64,000 bases of DNA from Paractinoplanes polyasparticus. GTDB lineage: Bacteria; Actinomycetota; Actinomycetes; Mycobacteriales; Micromonosporaceae. Position numbers and translations under genes: made by a program. The DNA is taken from positions 35,423 through 99,422 of the forward strand of contig NZ_JAHWFK010000016.1 of assembly GCF_019710575.1 (NCBI RefSeq), read 5' to 3'. The notes below the pieces were generated by a model, which worked only from the letters and a program-made list of their open reading frames with translations, was not told where the DNA came from and did no database searches. This document shows, piece by piece, positions 1 to 8,379 of the stretch. Position 1 is the first letter of the stretch; every line of letters begins with the position of its first letter.

Positions 1-409
1 CTACCCGGGTGACGACGTCGTCGACTGGATCGGCCTCGACTCGTACGTCAGCGCCGAGAAGAACTACTACCACGCGGGCGTCTTCGCCGACCTGCTCGAC
101 CGCAAGGCCAAGGGTGGCGAGGGCTTCTACTCGTGGGCGACCACCAAGCACGCGTCGAAGCCGCTGATGGTCGCCGAGTGGGGCGCCTACCACCGCATCG
201 GCAAGGTTGTGGACAAGGCCCGGCAGTTCAACAGCGTGCTGCCCGAGCTGGCCAAGCGGCCCAAGGTGAAGGCGATCGTCTACTTCGACACCAAGGCTGA
301 CAAGTTCGGCGACCGCGACATCAGCATCGACAGCGCGCCGTCGAGCCTGGCCGCGTTCCGCAAGCTCGCCGCCAGCCCGAAGTTCAACGTCCAGCTCAAG
401 CTGAAGTAA
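1..409 (+). CDS. Glycoside hydrolase family 26 (beta-mannanase-type), 3' end only
   Basis: Only the last ~135 codons lie in the window, read from base 2; the start is upstream. The fragment opens with a YPGDDVVDWIGLDSY segment, typical of family GH26 endo-1,4-beta-mannanases. It is followed by a KPLMVAEWGAYHR stretch that fits the conserved Glu-containing strand near the end of the TIM barrel, where GH26 enzymes carry the nucleophile. Such enzymes are normally secreted and cut beta-mannan; signal peptide and binding modules cannot be judged here. The 3' end overlaps the end of the convergent P450 gene by about 14 bp, so no separate terminator fits between them. Family assignment is fairly sure; exact substrate is not. 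Confidence 0.75.
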   Translation, partial: YPGDDVVDWIGLDSYVSAEKNYYHAGVFADLLDRKAKGGEGFYSWATTKHASKPLMVAEWGAYHRIGKVVDKARQFNSVLPELAKRPKVKAIVYFDTKADKFGDRDISIDSAPSSLAAFRKLAASPKFNVQLKLK

Positions 410-1607
410 GCACCGGCAACGAATCCAGACCGAAGACGATGGATGCCCGGCGGAGTCGCAGCTCGTGCGGCGGCACCGCCGGGCGTATCTGTGGATGACG
501 GTCGAACAGAGCCGGATAGGCTATCCGCAACTCCGTGCGGGCCAGCTCGGCGCCGATGCAGCGGTGCACCCCGTAGCCGAAGGCGAGATGGGAGCGGCCC
601 AGCGGTCGCGCCGGGTCGATGCTGTCCGGGTTCTCGAAGCGTGGGTCGCGGTCGGCGCCGCTGAGCGAGCAGACCACGACGTCTCCCTCGCGGATATCCA
701 CTCCGGAAATTGTGTGGGCCCCGGTGGCCACGCGCGGAAACGCGACCTGGACGACGGTCAGGTAGCGCAGCAGCTCCTCGATGGTCGGGTCGAGCTGACT
801 GTCCAGCCGGCCGCGCAGGTGGCGGTCGGTCATCAGCGCGTACGAGCCGAGCGCGATCATGCTGGCCGACGTCTCCAGTCCGCCGGTGAGCACCCCGTCG
901 GCCAGGCCGGCCAGCTCCCGATCGTCGATGGCGTCACCGTGCGCGCGGATGAGTGATCCGAGCAGTCCTTCCCCCGGTTCCCGGCGTTGTCGTTCGATCA
1001 GGTCCCCGAGGTACGCGAGCGAGCCGCCGACCGCGTCCAGCGAGGCCCCCGTGCCGCCGACCAGGTCGAACCGGGCCGTGCTGAGCTCCTGGAAGTGCTC
1101 CCGATCCTCGTACGGGACCCCCAGCAGCTCGCAGATCGTGAGCGCCGGCACCGGCAGCGCGAAGTCGTGCCAGAGATCCGCCTCGCGGCCCATCCCGTCG
1201 AGCCGATCCCGCACGATCGCCTCGATCCGCGGCCGCAGCCGGGAGAGCCGCCGCATCGTGAACTCCGGGGTCAGCAGCTTGCGCAGCCGCGTGTGCACAG
1301 GAGGATCGGCGAATCCGAGCCCGCCCGGGTCCTGGTTGACCCGGATCCCGACGCGGCCCGCGAACCGCCCGAAGTCGTTGCTGTAACCGTCGAGGCTGCC
1401 CAGCACCTCCCGGACCGGGTCGTAGCCGCTGATCAGCCAGGCGCGGAGCCCGCACGGCACCGGCAGCCGGGCCACCGGGCCGCGGCCGTGCCGGACGGGG
1501 TCGAGTCCGTCGCGCTGAAGCGGCCAGAGAAGGCTGCCGGGCAACCGTCGGACCAGCAGCCCGAACATCTGCGCGCGCATTGCCGCCACCAGCGAGGTCA
1601 TCCCCAT
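396..1607 (-). CDS. Cytochrome P450
   Basis: A 403-residue protein, the usual length of a soluble bacterial P450. The heme-binding loop FGYGVHRCIGAELA places the axial cysteine at about residue 350. The I-helix oxygen-activation segment appears as GGLETSA, and the K-helix ExxR is read as EELLRY. P450s insert oxygen into organic substrates using ferredoxin or flavodoxin electrons; no redox partner is adjacent, so the partner must be encoded elsewhere. The gene lies 36 bp downstream of a MarR-type regulator on the same strand, so co-transcription is likely and the regulator may sense the substrate. Two in-frame ATGs (1607 and 1601) are possible; a G-rich Shine-Dalgarno-like run precedes both. 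Substrate unknown. Confidence 0.93.
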   Translation of the reverse strand: MGMTSLVAAMRAQMFGLLVRRLPGSLLWPLQRDGLDPVRHGRGPVARLPVPCGLRAWLISGYDPVREVLGSLDGYSNDFGRFAGRVGIRVNQDPGGLGFADPPVHTRLRKLLTPEFTMRRLSRLRPRIEAIVRDRLDGMGREADLWHDFALPVPALTICELLGVPYEDREHFQELSTARFDLVGGTGASLDAVGGSLAYLGDLIERQRREPGEGLLGSLIRAHGDAIDDRELAGLADGVLTGGLETSASMIALGSYALMTDRHLRGRLDSQLDPTIEELLRYLTVVQVAFPRVATGAHTISGVDIREGDVVVCSLSGADRDPRFENPDSIDPARPLGRSHLAFGYGVHRCIGAELARTELRIAYPALFDRHPQIRPAVPPHELRLRRASIVFGLDSLPVLTSA

Positions 1608-1643
1608 CCCCCGACCATCAGGGGTGGCGGGGTGGTGGCGACG

Positions 1644-2090
1644 CTAAATGACCTTTCCGTCCCGCAGATGGTCGACCAGATCGGCCAGTTCCGGGATGTG
1701 GCGGGCGTCGGCGAGCGCCTGGCGGAGGATCTCGTCGTGCACCGGCTGGGCCTGCTCGAGCAGGTCGCGGCCGTTCGGGGTGAGCTCGGTGTAGATGCCG
1801 CGCCGGTCGTCGGCACACAGGACACGGGTCAGGAGGCGGCGGCTCTCGAGGCGGTTGACCAGGCGGGTCGTGGCGCTGGCGCTGAGTGCGGCAGCACGGG
1901 CCAGTTGCTGCATGCGCATGTGCCAGCCGTCCTGGCGGCTGAGCGCGTCGAGGACGGTGTACTCGACGACGCTCAGCTCGAAGCGGTATTGCAGTTCCCG
2001 CTCGAGGGCGCCCTCGATCAGGCCGTGCAGAGCGGCGAGCCGCCGCCAGCCGCTGGCCCGGATCTCTACCGCGGTGTCCGCGATTCCCAT
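1644..2090 (-). CDS. MarR family transcriptional regulator
   Basis: A 148-residue winged-helix protein. Features are the central LARAAALSASATTRLVNRL recognition helix region, a wing with ADDRRGIYTELTPNGRDLL, and flanking dimerisation helices. An open frame extends upstream to 2162, but the ATG at 2090 is preceded by a strong GGGAGG Shine-Dalgarno sequence and fits family length, so it was chosen. It heads an apparent two-gene unit with the P450 and diverges from an MFS exporter. A 25-bp inverted repeat in the shared upstream region (2176-2200) is a plausible operator. Inferred role: ligand-responsive repressor of the P450, the exporter, or both. Confidence 0.9.
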   Translation of the reverse strand: MGIADTAVEIRASGWRRLAALHGLIEGALERELQYRFELSVVEYTVLDALSRQDGWHMRMQQLARAAALSASATTRLVNRLESRRLLTRVLCADDRRGIYTELTPNGRDLLEQAQPVHDEILRQALADARHIPELADLVDHLRDGKVI

Positions 2091-2175
2091 GCCACCTCCC
2101 GTGATCCCGCCCATCATGACGCGCCCAACCGGCACCGCCCGTGCTCGACCCGGTGAGGGCAATCACTCGGTAGTT

Positions 2176-2200
2176 GCTTGCGCGGTGTATCGGCGCAAGC
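2176..2200. promoter_or_regulatory. Inverted repeat, candidate MarR operator
   Basis: Perfect 8-bp arms GCTTGCGC and GCGCAAGC are separated by 9 bp, in the divergent region between the MarR gene (start 2090) and the MFS gene (start about 2447). A TATAAC hexamer at 2221-2226 could be a -10 element for rightward transcription. The regulator assignment is inferred from position only. Confidence 0.45.
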
Positions 2201-2284
2201 CTAGCTTCTTACCCGGAACTTATAACGCGTGTGCAACTACAAGCGTATGCAAGCTTTGCAGCTGTGAACGTTCGCCGGGCACAC

Positions 2285-2443
2285 CGTCGGCGTGCACAAC
2301 ATCGGGCGCTTGCAACATCGGGCGCTTGCAACTTCGGGCATGGCGACGTTGAGCGTCCGCAGCTTCGAGCGTTTGCGGTGTTGGGGCGCTTGCAGCTTCG
2401 AGCGCTCGGAACTTTGGGCGTGCGCTCCTTCGGGCGTACGCGG
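2285..2443. repeat. Degenerate 16-bp tandem repeat array
   Basis: About ten head-to-tail copies of a 16-bp unit close to TGCAACTTCGGGCGCT. Adjacent copies at 2296-2343 are almost identical and later ones drift. The array ends a few bases before the start of the MFS gene. The spacing (14-17 bp, mostly 16) is kept even where bases differ. It occupies most of the 356-bp gap between the MarR and MFS genes. No protein function is visible in it: it is open in the MFS frame, but its translation is Arg/Ala-rich low-complexity sequence unlike the family. Confidence 0.75.
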
Positions 2444-2446
2444 GAG

Positions 2447-3628
2447 ATGGGGTCTGCTGTGCCGTTGGGTCTTGTGGCGCTCGCCATCGGCGGGTTCGGG
2501 ATCGGGCTGACTGAGTTCGTGATTATGGGGCTGCTGCCCGAGGTGGCCGGTGACTTCGGCGTCTCGGAGGCGACCGCGGGGTGGTTGATCAGTGGGTACG
2601 CGCTCGCGGTGGTCGTCGGCGCGCTGGGGCTGACGGCCGCGACTACGCGGTTGCCGCGGAAGACGGTGCTGCTGGGGCTGCTTCTGCTGTTCATCGCCGG
2701 GAACCTGTTGTCGGCCGTCGCGCCCACCTACGAGGTGATGCTCGCGGGGCGGGTTGTGGCCGCGCTGTGTCATGGCGCGTTCTTCGGCATCGGGGCGGTG
2801 CTCGCCGCTGATCTGGTTGCTCCGCAGCGTAAGGCGTTCGCGGTGGCGACCATGTTCACCGGTCTGACGGCGGCCAACGTTCTCGGCGTTCCGCTGGGGA
2901 CATTGCTGGGGCAGGCTGCGGGTTGGCGGTCCACGTTCTGGGCGATCACGGCCGTCGGCGTCGTCGCCTGGGTGGGCATTCTGGTGCTGGTACCACGTGG
3001 TTCGACGTCCGCGCCTTCGTCTGTGCGGAGTGAGCTGCGGGCATTCCGGTCGGTGCAGGTCTGGCTGTCGATCGTGGTGACCGTCCTGGGCTTCGGCGGC
3101 ATGTTCGGTGCGTTCACCTACATCGCGTACACGCTGACCGAGGTGAGCGGTTTCTCGTCGGGTGCGGTGCCGTGGCTGCTCGTTGTTGTCGGCGCGGGGC
3201 TGTTCGTCGGTAACGCAGCCGGTGGGCGCGCGGCGGACCGGTCGGTCGACCGCACGCTGGTGTTCGTGCTGGCGGGGTTGGCTGTGGTGCTGTCCGGATT
3301 TGCACTGACCGCCTCGAGCCAGGTCGCCACCGTGGTGTGGCTGTTCCTGATGGGGATTTTCGGGTTCGCGACGGTTCCCGGGCTGCAGACCCGGGTCATG
3401 CACTACGCGTCGACTGCGCCGACGCTGGCGTCGGGCGCCAACATCGCGGCCTTCAACCTGGGCAACGCGCTGGGGGCGTGGGCGGGCGGAACTGCCATCG
3501 CGGCCGGCCTGGGCTACACGTCGCCGATCTGGGCCGGAGCCGTGATCACCCTCGCCGGCCTGGCCGTGATGGTCACTGCCGCGGCCGTCACCCGCTCCCC
3601 GACCCGCGAGGCGGCCCTGGTCGCTTGA
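2447..3628 (+). CDS. MFS transporter, 12-TM sugar/drug efflux type (AraJ-like)
   Basis: A 393-residue integral membrane protein with twelve hydrophobic segments. The signature loop between helices 2 and 3 is degenerate (TTRLPRKTVLLG), and the motif GLTEFVIMGLLPEVAGDFGVSEATAGWLIS near the N-terminus is typical of the AraJ/PbuE/CmlA-type proton-driven exporters. The frame is open further upstream through the 16-bp repeats, but that translation is not membrane-protein-like. ATG 2447 has GGGAG directly before it; a GTG at 2459 is an alternative with better spacing. It is divergent from the MarR-P450 pair, so it may export the P450 substrate or product (inference). It converges on the next gene. 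Confidence 0.88.
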   Translation: MGSAVPLGLVALAIGGFGIGLTEFVIMGLLPEVAGDFGVSEATAGWLISGYALAVVVGALGLTAATTRLPRKTVLLGLLLLFIAGNLLSAVAPTYEVMLAGRVVAALCHGAFFGIGAVLAADLVAPQRKAFAVATMFTGLTAANVLGVPLGTLLGQAAGWRSTFWAITAVGVVAWVGILVLVPRGSTSAPSSVRSELRAFRSVQVWLSIVVTVLGFGGMFGAFTYIAYTLTEVSGFSSGAVPWLLVVVGAGLFVGNAAGGRAADRSVDRTLVFVLAGLAVVLSGFALTASSQVATVVWLFLMGIFGFATVPGLQTRVMHYASTAPTLASGANIAAFNLGNALGAWAGGTAIAAGLGYTSPIWAGAVITLAGLAVMVTAAAVTRSPTREAALVA

Positions 3629-3674
3629 CCGGGTGCGCGGGTTGGTCTCCGCCGGGCTGAGGCGTGACTCGGAC

Positions 3675-4205
3675 TCAGTCCTCGAACAACAGGGTGGTGC
3701 CGGGCGTCCAGCCGGAGACGTCGGCCAGGCGGCCGCGCCAGAGAGAGCCGGGCTCGTTGTGGTTGGTGCCGGGGCTGTGGATGTGGGTGTTGCGCAGGTG
3801 GATGTTGCGGGTGGGAGCCATCAGCGCGGTGTACTGGCGGTGGGTGATCTCGCCGCCGGTGTCGCGGATCTTGATGGCCTCGTGGGCCAGGTCGGACTGT
3901 TCCTTCACGTGTTCCGCGGTGCCCACGTAGAAGGCGTCCTCGTGGTCGTTGAGCTGGCTCACCTCGGCGAACCACTGCCACTGGGGAATCAGCTCGCCGC
4001 TCACCAGCAGGCCGTGCACGCTCAGGCTCAGCGGCACGCCCGGGTTCACCGGCTCGGTCAGGCGGTCCATCTGGGCCACGTACGTGCCCAGGACGCTGTC
4101 AGGTTCGGCCCAGTTGATCCGGTCGGCGGCCCCGTTGAGATCCACGCAGCCGACTCTAAGGTCAGCGGCGGGCCGTGCGGGTACTAACGGCGGAGTTGAT
4201 GACAC
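3675..4205 (-). CDS. Conserved hypothetical protein
   Basis: Up to 176 residues; I do not recognise the family. It is rich in Trp, His and Asn in the C-terminal half (HLRNTHIHSPGTNHNEPGS, then WRGRLADVSGW), with no membrane segment and no signal peptide. This suggests a small soluble cytoplasmic protein. With the first ATG (4205) it overlaps the end of the upstream membrane-protein gene by 44 bp; a GTG at 4145 would give a shorter, non-overlapping protein, so the start is uncertain. It is the last of three same-strand genes and may be co-transcribed with them. Codon usage is normal for the window. No function is proposed. Confidence 0.6.
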   Translation of the reverse strand: MSSTPPLVPARPAADLRVGCVDLNGAADRINWAEPDSVLGTYVAQMDRLTEPVNPGVPLSLSVHGLLVSGELIPQWQWFAEVSQLNDHEDAFYVGTAEHVKEQSDLAHEAIKIRDTGGEITHRQYTALMAPTRNIHLRNTHIHSPGTNHNEPGSLWRGRLADVSGWTPGTTLLFED

Positions 4206-4818
4206 CGGCCAGGTAGCCCGCGTCGGTTGTGCTGCGCAGTGTGCCGGCGCTGCCGCGCGGGCCGCGGCGGACCACTGCCCCGGGCCGGCGGATTCGCAGG
4301 TTCACCGTGTTCAGGCGGCCGGGCTCGGCGGCGTGATCGGGGTCGAGGGCGTCCCACGGCACGAACAGGGTGGCGAAGGGCCGGCGTTCGTGAATGCCGT
4401 CGGAACGCAGGCGCACGCCGAACGATCCCAGTGCCATGTACCAGCTGAGCGCCAGCAGCAGGGGACAGGCGAGAGTGAGCGCCAGGTCGAAGGGTGTGAG
4501 CTCGCCCCAGTCGCCCATGTTGTCGGCGACCAGGCCGGTAACCAGCAGCGTGACGCCGGCCGCGATCAGCACCGGCGCGGGACCGTCGACCGTCGCGAGC
4601 TCGCCGGGACGCTCGACGAGCCGTCGCGGGTGGTGTTTCGTCGCTGCCGTGGCCACGGTGAGGAGTCCCAGATAGAGCACGAGCGTCACGGCGAAGAACA
4701 CTCCGCCGAGCAGGTCGCCGGCCAGGCTCATGCCGGTCACCAGCAGCAGCGCGACCACGAGCGAAGCGACCAGGAACGGCAGCCGCCGCCGGGTCGCGGC
4801 CTCGAAGAGCGCGTTCAT
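4162..4818 (-). CDS. Small membrane protein with PH-like C-terminus (hypothetical)
   Basis: 218 residues with about four hydrophobic helices in the first 150 residues (FLVASLVVALLLVTGM, FFAVTLVLYLGLLTVAT, VLIAAGVTLLVTGLVA, LALTLACPLLLALSWYM). A soluble tail with a beta-rich, Arg-rich pattern follows (VRLRSDGIHERRPF to VNLRIRRPG). That tail resembles the PH-like domains seen in many actinobacterial membrane proteins of unknown role. The start codon overlaps the stop of the upstream MmcQ/YjbR gene by ATGA, so the two are translationally coupled. Function unknown. Confidence 0.75.
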   Translation of the reverse strand: MNALFEAATRRRLPFLVASLVVALLLVTGMSLAGDLLGGVFFAVTLVLYLGLLTVATAATKHHPRRLVERPGELATVDGPAPVLIAAGVTLLVTGLVADNMGDWGELTPFDLALTLACPLLLALSWYMALGSFGVRLRSDGIHERRPFATLFVPWDALDPDHAAEPGRLNTVNLRIRRPGAVVRRGPRGSAGTLRSTTDAGYLAGVINSAVSTRTARR

Positions 4819-5234
4819 GCGTTCCGGGCCGCCCGCCATGCGGCCGCTTTGCGCTTGGAGGCCCGGGCCAGCCAGGCGTCCTGTACGACCTCGGACAGTT
4901 CCGCCCGGCTCAGCCGGCCGATGTCGCGGGCCAGCAGGAGCACAGCCAGGTAGCCGTTCCAGTGCGGCGTGGTGAAGAACGGGGTGGACTCGTCCTGAAC
5001 CAGGGCCTGCTTCTCGGCCTCGGACTCGACGTAGAAGGCGATCACGTCGGTGTAGGGCTCGCCCGATTCGGGGTCGAAGGCGTCCTTGCGCGGCGCGCGG
5101 AAGAAGACGAACGTCTTGCTGCCGACGGCGAACGCGGGCCGATCGGCGTCGCCGCCCACCACAACGTCGGGCAGGGTGGTCGCCAGCTCGTGGATGTCCT
5201 CGACCCGCGCGGGCCGATCGTCTCCATCGGACAT
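4815..5234 (-). CDS. MmcQ/YjbR family DNA-binding-like protein
   Basis: 139 residues. Central features are AVGSKTFVFFRAPRKDAFD, a WNGYLAVLLLARDIGRLSRAELSEVV segment and a basic C-terminus ending SKRKAAAWRAARNA. This pattern fits the MmcQ/YjbR (CyaY-fold) family, small proteins common in bacteria and of uncertain function that were suggested to bind DNA. It is coupled through an ATGA overlap to the following membrane-protein gene. The upstream neighbour on the same strand ends at 6215-5274, leaving 39 bp, so a three- or four-gene unit is possible. Family call is fairly confident; role unknown. Confidence 0.75.
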   Translation of the reverse strand: MSDGDDRPARVEDIHELATTLPDVVVGGDADRPAFAVGSKTFVFFRAPRKDAFDPESGEPYTDVIAFYVESEAEKQALVQDESTPFFTTPHWNGYLAVLLLARDIGRLSRAELSEVVQDAWLARASKRKAAAWRAARNA

Positions 5235-5273
5235 GCTGCCAGCCTAGTCGAGTCCGGCCGGCGCCCGAGACCC

Positions 5274-6215
5274 TCAGGCGCCGAACCAGGACATGCTCCG
5301 GCCGTGGCCCTCGGTCCAGGCCAGCGGCTTGCCGTCCAGGGACAGGACGTTCTTGTGGCGGCCGTCGGCGGGCGGGGCGGGCAGGTCGGCGTACTCGATG
5401 ATGTCGGGGTCCTCGGCGGCGACCCAGCGCACCGGCAGGGAGCGGGCCAGCGCGATGAACGCCCGGCGGTGGGGGCCCGGCACCTGATAGAGCACCGACG
5501 TGTGGAAGACGACGCGGGTGGCGTCGCTCGGCGCCTCGGCAACCAGCGCCGGTAGCTCCTCGACCAGGTCGCCGCGGACCAGCCGGGGTGGGTCGGCCGC
5601 CGCGATGGCCGCCGCCTGGCGCAGCCGGTCGCGGCGGTGGTCGTGTTCGGGCCAGATCAGCGCTTCCAGCCAGCCTCGATCGGCCGGCGAGGTGATGTCG
5701 AGCGGGTTCAGGTCGATGCCGGCCCGCCAGACCACCTCGGGCAGCGCGGCCGGCGGCGTCAGGCCGGTGGCGGCGCAGTCCAGCTGGGGGCCGGACGAAC
5801 CGAGCACGACATCGCCGTACCGGTAGGAGTACTTGTCGGGATAGAGGTTGAGCCCGGCCGAGGCGCCCACCTCGATCAGCGCGAGGGGCTGGGGCAGCGC
5901 CGCCAGCACCGGCAGCAGCAGCGCCGACCGGCCGATCTCGTTGGTCTGAGTTGCTCGTACGCGCAATTCGGCAGCCACTCGCGCCCAATGCGACACGACG
6001 AACGCTCGGAACCGGTCATAGTCGCCGACCGGTCCGGCCAGCCACTGCACGACGGCGAAGAGCAGGTTGGGCTGCCGCTTGGGTTCCGGGACCGTATCGA
6101 GCAGGGCGAGCAGTTCGCCGTCGCGGGCCACGGCTCTCGCCAGCCGCTCGTAGGTGGGGGAGACGCCGCGCGCCTGCCGCTGGGCGAAATCGAGATACCA
6201 GTCAGCCGCGGTCAT
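5274..6215 (-). CDS. DUF2332 domain-containing protein
   Basis: 313 residues. The protein has the DUF2332 pattern: an N-terminal helical region (YERLARAVARDGELLALL), a central IEVGASAGLNLYPDKYSYRYG block, and a later VVFHTSVLYQVP strand. The VGASAGLNL segment looks like the SAM-binding glycine loop of a class I methyltransferase fold, so a methyltransferase-like activity is possible but unproven. The ATG at 6215 was chosen because upstream in-frame sequence to 6326 is compositionally unlike protein. It is divergent from a MarR-MFS operon across 125 bp. Confidence 0.8.
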   Translation of the reverse strand: MTAADWYLDFAQRQARGVSPTYERLARAVARDGELLALLDTVPEPKRQPNLLFAVVQWLAGPVGDYDRFRAFVVSHWARVAAELRVRATQTNEIGRSALLLPVLAALPQPLALIEVGASAGLNLYPDKYSYRYGDVVLGSSGPQLDCAATGLTPPAALPEVVWRAGIDLNPLDITSPADRGWLEALIWPEHDHRRDRLRQAAAIAAADPPRLVRGDLVEELPALVAEAPSDATRVVFHTSVLYQVPGPHRRAFIALARSLPVRWVAAEDPDIIEYADLPAPPADGRHKNVLSLDGKPLAWTEGHGRSMSWFGA

Positions 6216-6267
6216 GCCCGCATGATGCCAGAGCCTCCTCGGCGCGGAAGAGCGACTAAAGTGCCCC

Positions 6268-6317
6268 ACGCGCAAACTTGCCCAACGCGCAATATTGATG
6301 GATGCTTGGCTCAAGCA
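6268..6317. promoter_or_regulatory. Candidate MarR operator and direct repeats
   Basis: The 15-bp sequence TGCTTGGCTCAAGCA (6303-6317) is a perfect inverted repeat with a 3-bp centre, lying 24 bp before the MarR start. Just upstream are two direct copies of ACGCGCAA at 6268-6275 and 6285-6292, 17 bp apart, and an 8-bp palindrome CAATATTG (6290-6297). Position fits an autoregulatory site of the MarR-MFS operon; binding is inferred. Confidence 0.5.
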
Positions 6318-6340
6318 ACGCACCACGGGAGCCCGACAAG

Positions 6341-6811
6341 ATGGAAAATGTGCTGGCCACTCAGCTGCTCGAGCTGTCCCAGCTCATCCGCAAGGCACGG
6401 CAGCAGTGGCTGCGGGAGCGGCCCGACGTGCCGATCGGCACGGTGAGCATCCTCAAGCTGATCGACGAGATCGGGACCGCAGCCGACGGTGGGTGCCATG
6501 CCAAGGACCTGGCCGAGCGCTCCGGGCTCGACCCGTCCACGGTCAGCCGGGCGGTCGCCGCCGCGGTGGGGCAGGGGCTGGTCGAACGTCGTGTCGACAA
6601 CGCCGACCGCCGGGCGTCGACGCTGGCGCTCACCCCGGCCGGACGCGACCTGCTGGCCGCGGCGAGCGCGTGGTTCAGCGCCTTGATCGGTCGGGCCCTC
6701 GCCGACTGGCCGGCCGGCGACGCCGAGCGGGTCAGCTGTGATCTCGGACGGCTCGTGGCCGCGTTCTCCGCCGTACTGGAAGAAACGCACACCCTGGAGG
6801 CCGCGCGATGA
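6341..6811 (+). CDS. MarR family transcriptional regulator
   Basis: 156 residues with the winged-helix core. The helix-turn-helix lies around CHAKDLAERSGLDPSTVSRA, the wing is RRVDNADRRASTLALTPAGRD, and the dimerisation helices sit at both ends. ATG 6341 has GGGAG nine bases upstream and was preferred to an ATG at 6302. The stop overlaps the ATG of the following 14-TM exporter (ATGA), which fits a regulator-pump operon. It probably represses its own operon through the inverted repeat at 6303-6317 and is released by a pump substrate; this is standard for the family but not shown here. Confidence 0.92.
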   Translation: MENVLATQLLELSQLIRKARQQWLRERPDVPIGTVSILKLIDEIGTAADGGCHAKDLAERSGLDPSTVSRAVAAAVGQGLVERRVDNADRRASTLALTPAGRDLLAAASAWFSALIGRALADWPAGDAERVSCDLGRLVAAFSAVLEETHTLEAAR

Positions 6812-8379
6812 GCGCACCCACCACCTCGCCGGCGTCCGTGCCGGCAGCGGAGGACATGTCGCACCGGCAGATCCTCGAAGCGCTCAGCGGCCTGCTGCTG
6901 GTGCTGTTCGTCGCCCTGCTGAGCAGCACAGTCGTCTCGACGGCGCTCCCGAAGATCATCGGGGCCCTGGAGGGCAGCCAGACCCAGTACACCTGGGTGG
7001 TCACGGCGACGCTGCTCAGCGCGACCGCCACCACGCCCGTCTGGGGCAAGCTGGCCGACCTGTTCAGCAAGAAGCTGCTCGTTCAGATCGCGATCGTGGT
7101 CTTCGTGCTGGGCTCGGTGATCGCCGGCTTCAGCCAGACCGCCGGGCAGCTGATCGCGGCCCGGGCGTTTCAGGGCATCGGCGTCGGCGGCCTGCAGGCG
7201 CTGGTGCAGGTGGTGATCGCGGCGATGATCCCGCCGCGCGAGCGTGGTCGCTACAACGGGTATCTGGGCGGCGTGATGGCGCTGGCGACGGTCGGCGGGC
7301 CGCTACTGGGCGGGCTGATTGTCGACACGTCGTGGCTGGGCTGGCGGTGGTGCTTCTTCGTCGGGGTGCCGTTCGCCGTCGTCGCGCTGATCCTGTTGCA
7401 GCTCACCCTGCACGTGCACACCGAGCGCCGCTCCAACGTGAAGATCGATTACCTGGGCGCGGGCCTGATCGCGGCGGGCGTCAGCATCCTGCTCATTTGG
7501 GTGTCGTTCGTCGACGGCACGTTCGCCTGGTTGTCGTGGCAGACGTACACGATGGTCGGCGGTGCAGTTATTCTGCTCGTTCTTGCAGTTTTCGTGGAGA
7601 AACGCGCAACGGAACCGGTTGTGCCGCTCGAGATCGTGCGCGAACGCACAACGGCGCTGTCCATTGTCGCCAGTCTCGCGGTCGGCATGGCCATGTTCGG
7701 CGGCGCGGTCTTCCTGGGCCAGTACTTCCAGATCGGGCGTGGCTACAGCCCCACCGAGGCCGGACTGCTGACCATCCCGCTGATGGCCGGGGTGCTGCTC
7801 TCCTCGATCATCGTCGGGCGCATCATCACCCGCACCGGGCAGATCAAGCCGTACATCATCGCCGGTCTGGTCGTGCTGTCCGCGGGCTTCGCGCTGCTCG
7901 GCACGATCGATCACGAGACGTCGCTGGTGTTCGTCGGCTTCGGCATGCTGCTGGTCGGGCTGGGCGTCGGCGCGAGCATGCAGAACCTGGTGCTCGCCGT
8001 CCAGAACACGGTGCCGCTGCGCAACATCGGGGCCGCGTCGTCGACGGTCGCGTTCTTCCGCTCGATGGGCGGGGCGATCGGAGTCTCGGTGCTGGGCGCG
8101 GTGCTGGCCCGCCGGGTCACCGATCAGATCACCCACGACCTGGCGGCGGCCGGCGTTCCCGCCTCGGGCGACGGCGGCGGCAGCCTCAATGTGGCCGCGC
8201 TGCCCGAGGCGGTCCAGCACATCGTCCGGGCCGCCTACGGCGACGCCACCGGCCACATCTTCCTGATCTCGGCCGCGATCGCCGTCGTCGGGCTGGTGGC
8301 GGCGATCTTCCTGCCGCGCACCTCGCTGCGCACCAGCCTGGATCTGCCGTCCCGCGACAAGGAGCCGGTCGAAAGCTGA
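6808..8379 (+). CDS. MFS transporter, 14-TM DHA2 (EmrB/QacA) type
   Basis: 523 residues with fourteen hydrophobic segments. The first is LLLVLFVALLSSTVVSTALP with the DHA2-type start. The helix 2-3 loop WGKLADLFSKKLL matches motif A, and the helix-5 motif C region reads GGVMALATVGGPLLGGL. These are proton-motive drug/lipid exporters of the inner membrane. Translation is coupled to the preceding MarR gene by a 4-bp overlap. The soluble tail ends in a short charged segment. Substrate cannot be told from sequence. Confidence 0.92.
   Translation: MSAPTTSPASVPAAEDMSHRQILEALSGLLLVLFVALLSSTVVSTALPKIIGALEGSQTQYTWVVTATLLSATATTPVWGKLADLFSKKLLVQIAIVVFVLGSVIAGFSQTAGQLIAARAFQGIGVGGLQALVQVVIAAMIPPRERGRYNGYLGGVMALATVGGPLLGGLIVDTSWLGWRWCFFVGVPFAVVALILLQLTLHVHTERRSNVKIDYLGAGLIAAGVSILLIWVSFVDGTFAWLSWQTYTMVGGAVILLVLAVFVEKRATEPVVPLEIVRERTTALSIVASLAVGMAMFGGAVFLGQYFQIGRGYSPTEAGLLTIPLMAGVLLSSIIVGRIITRTGQIKPYIIAGLVVLSAGFALLGTIDHETSLVFVGFGMLLVGLGVGASMQNLVLAVQNTVPLRNIGAASSTVAFFRSMGGAIGVSVLGAVLARRVTDQITHDLAAAGVPASGDGGGSLNVAALPEAVQHIVRAAYGDATGHIFLISAAIAVVGLVAAIFLPRTSLRTSLDLPSRDKEPVES

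Noticed and set aside
2285..2443. CRISPR array
   Set aside because: Units are 16 bp with no unique spacers and no cas genes nearby; it is a simple tandem repeat.
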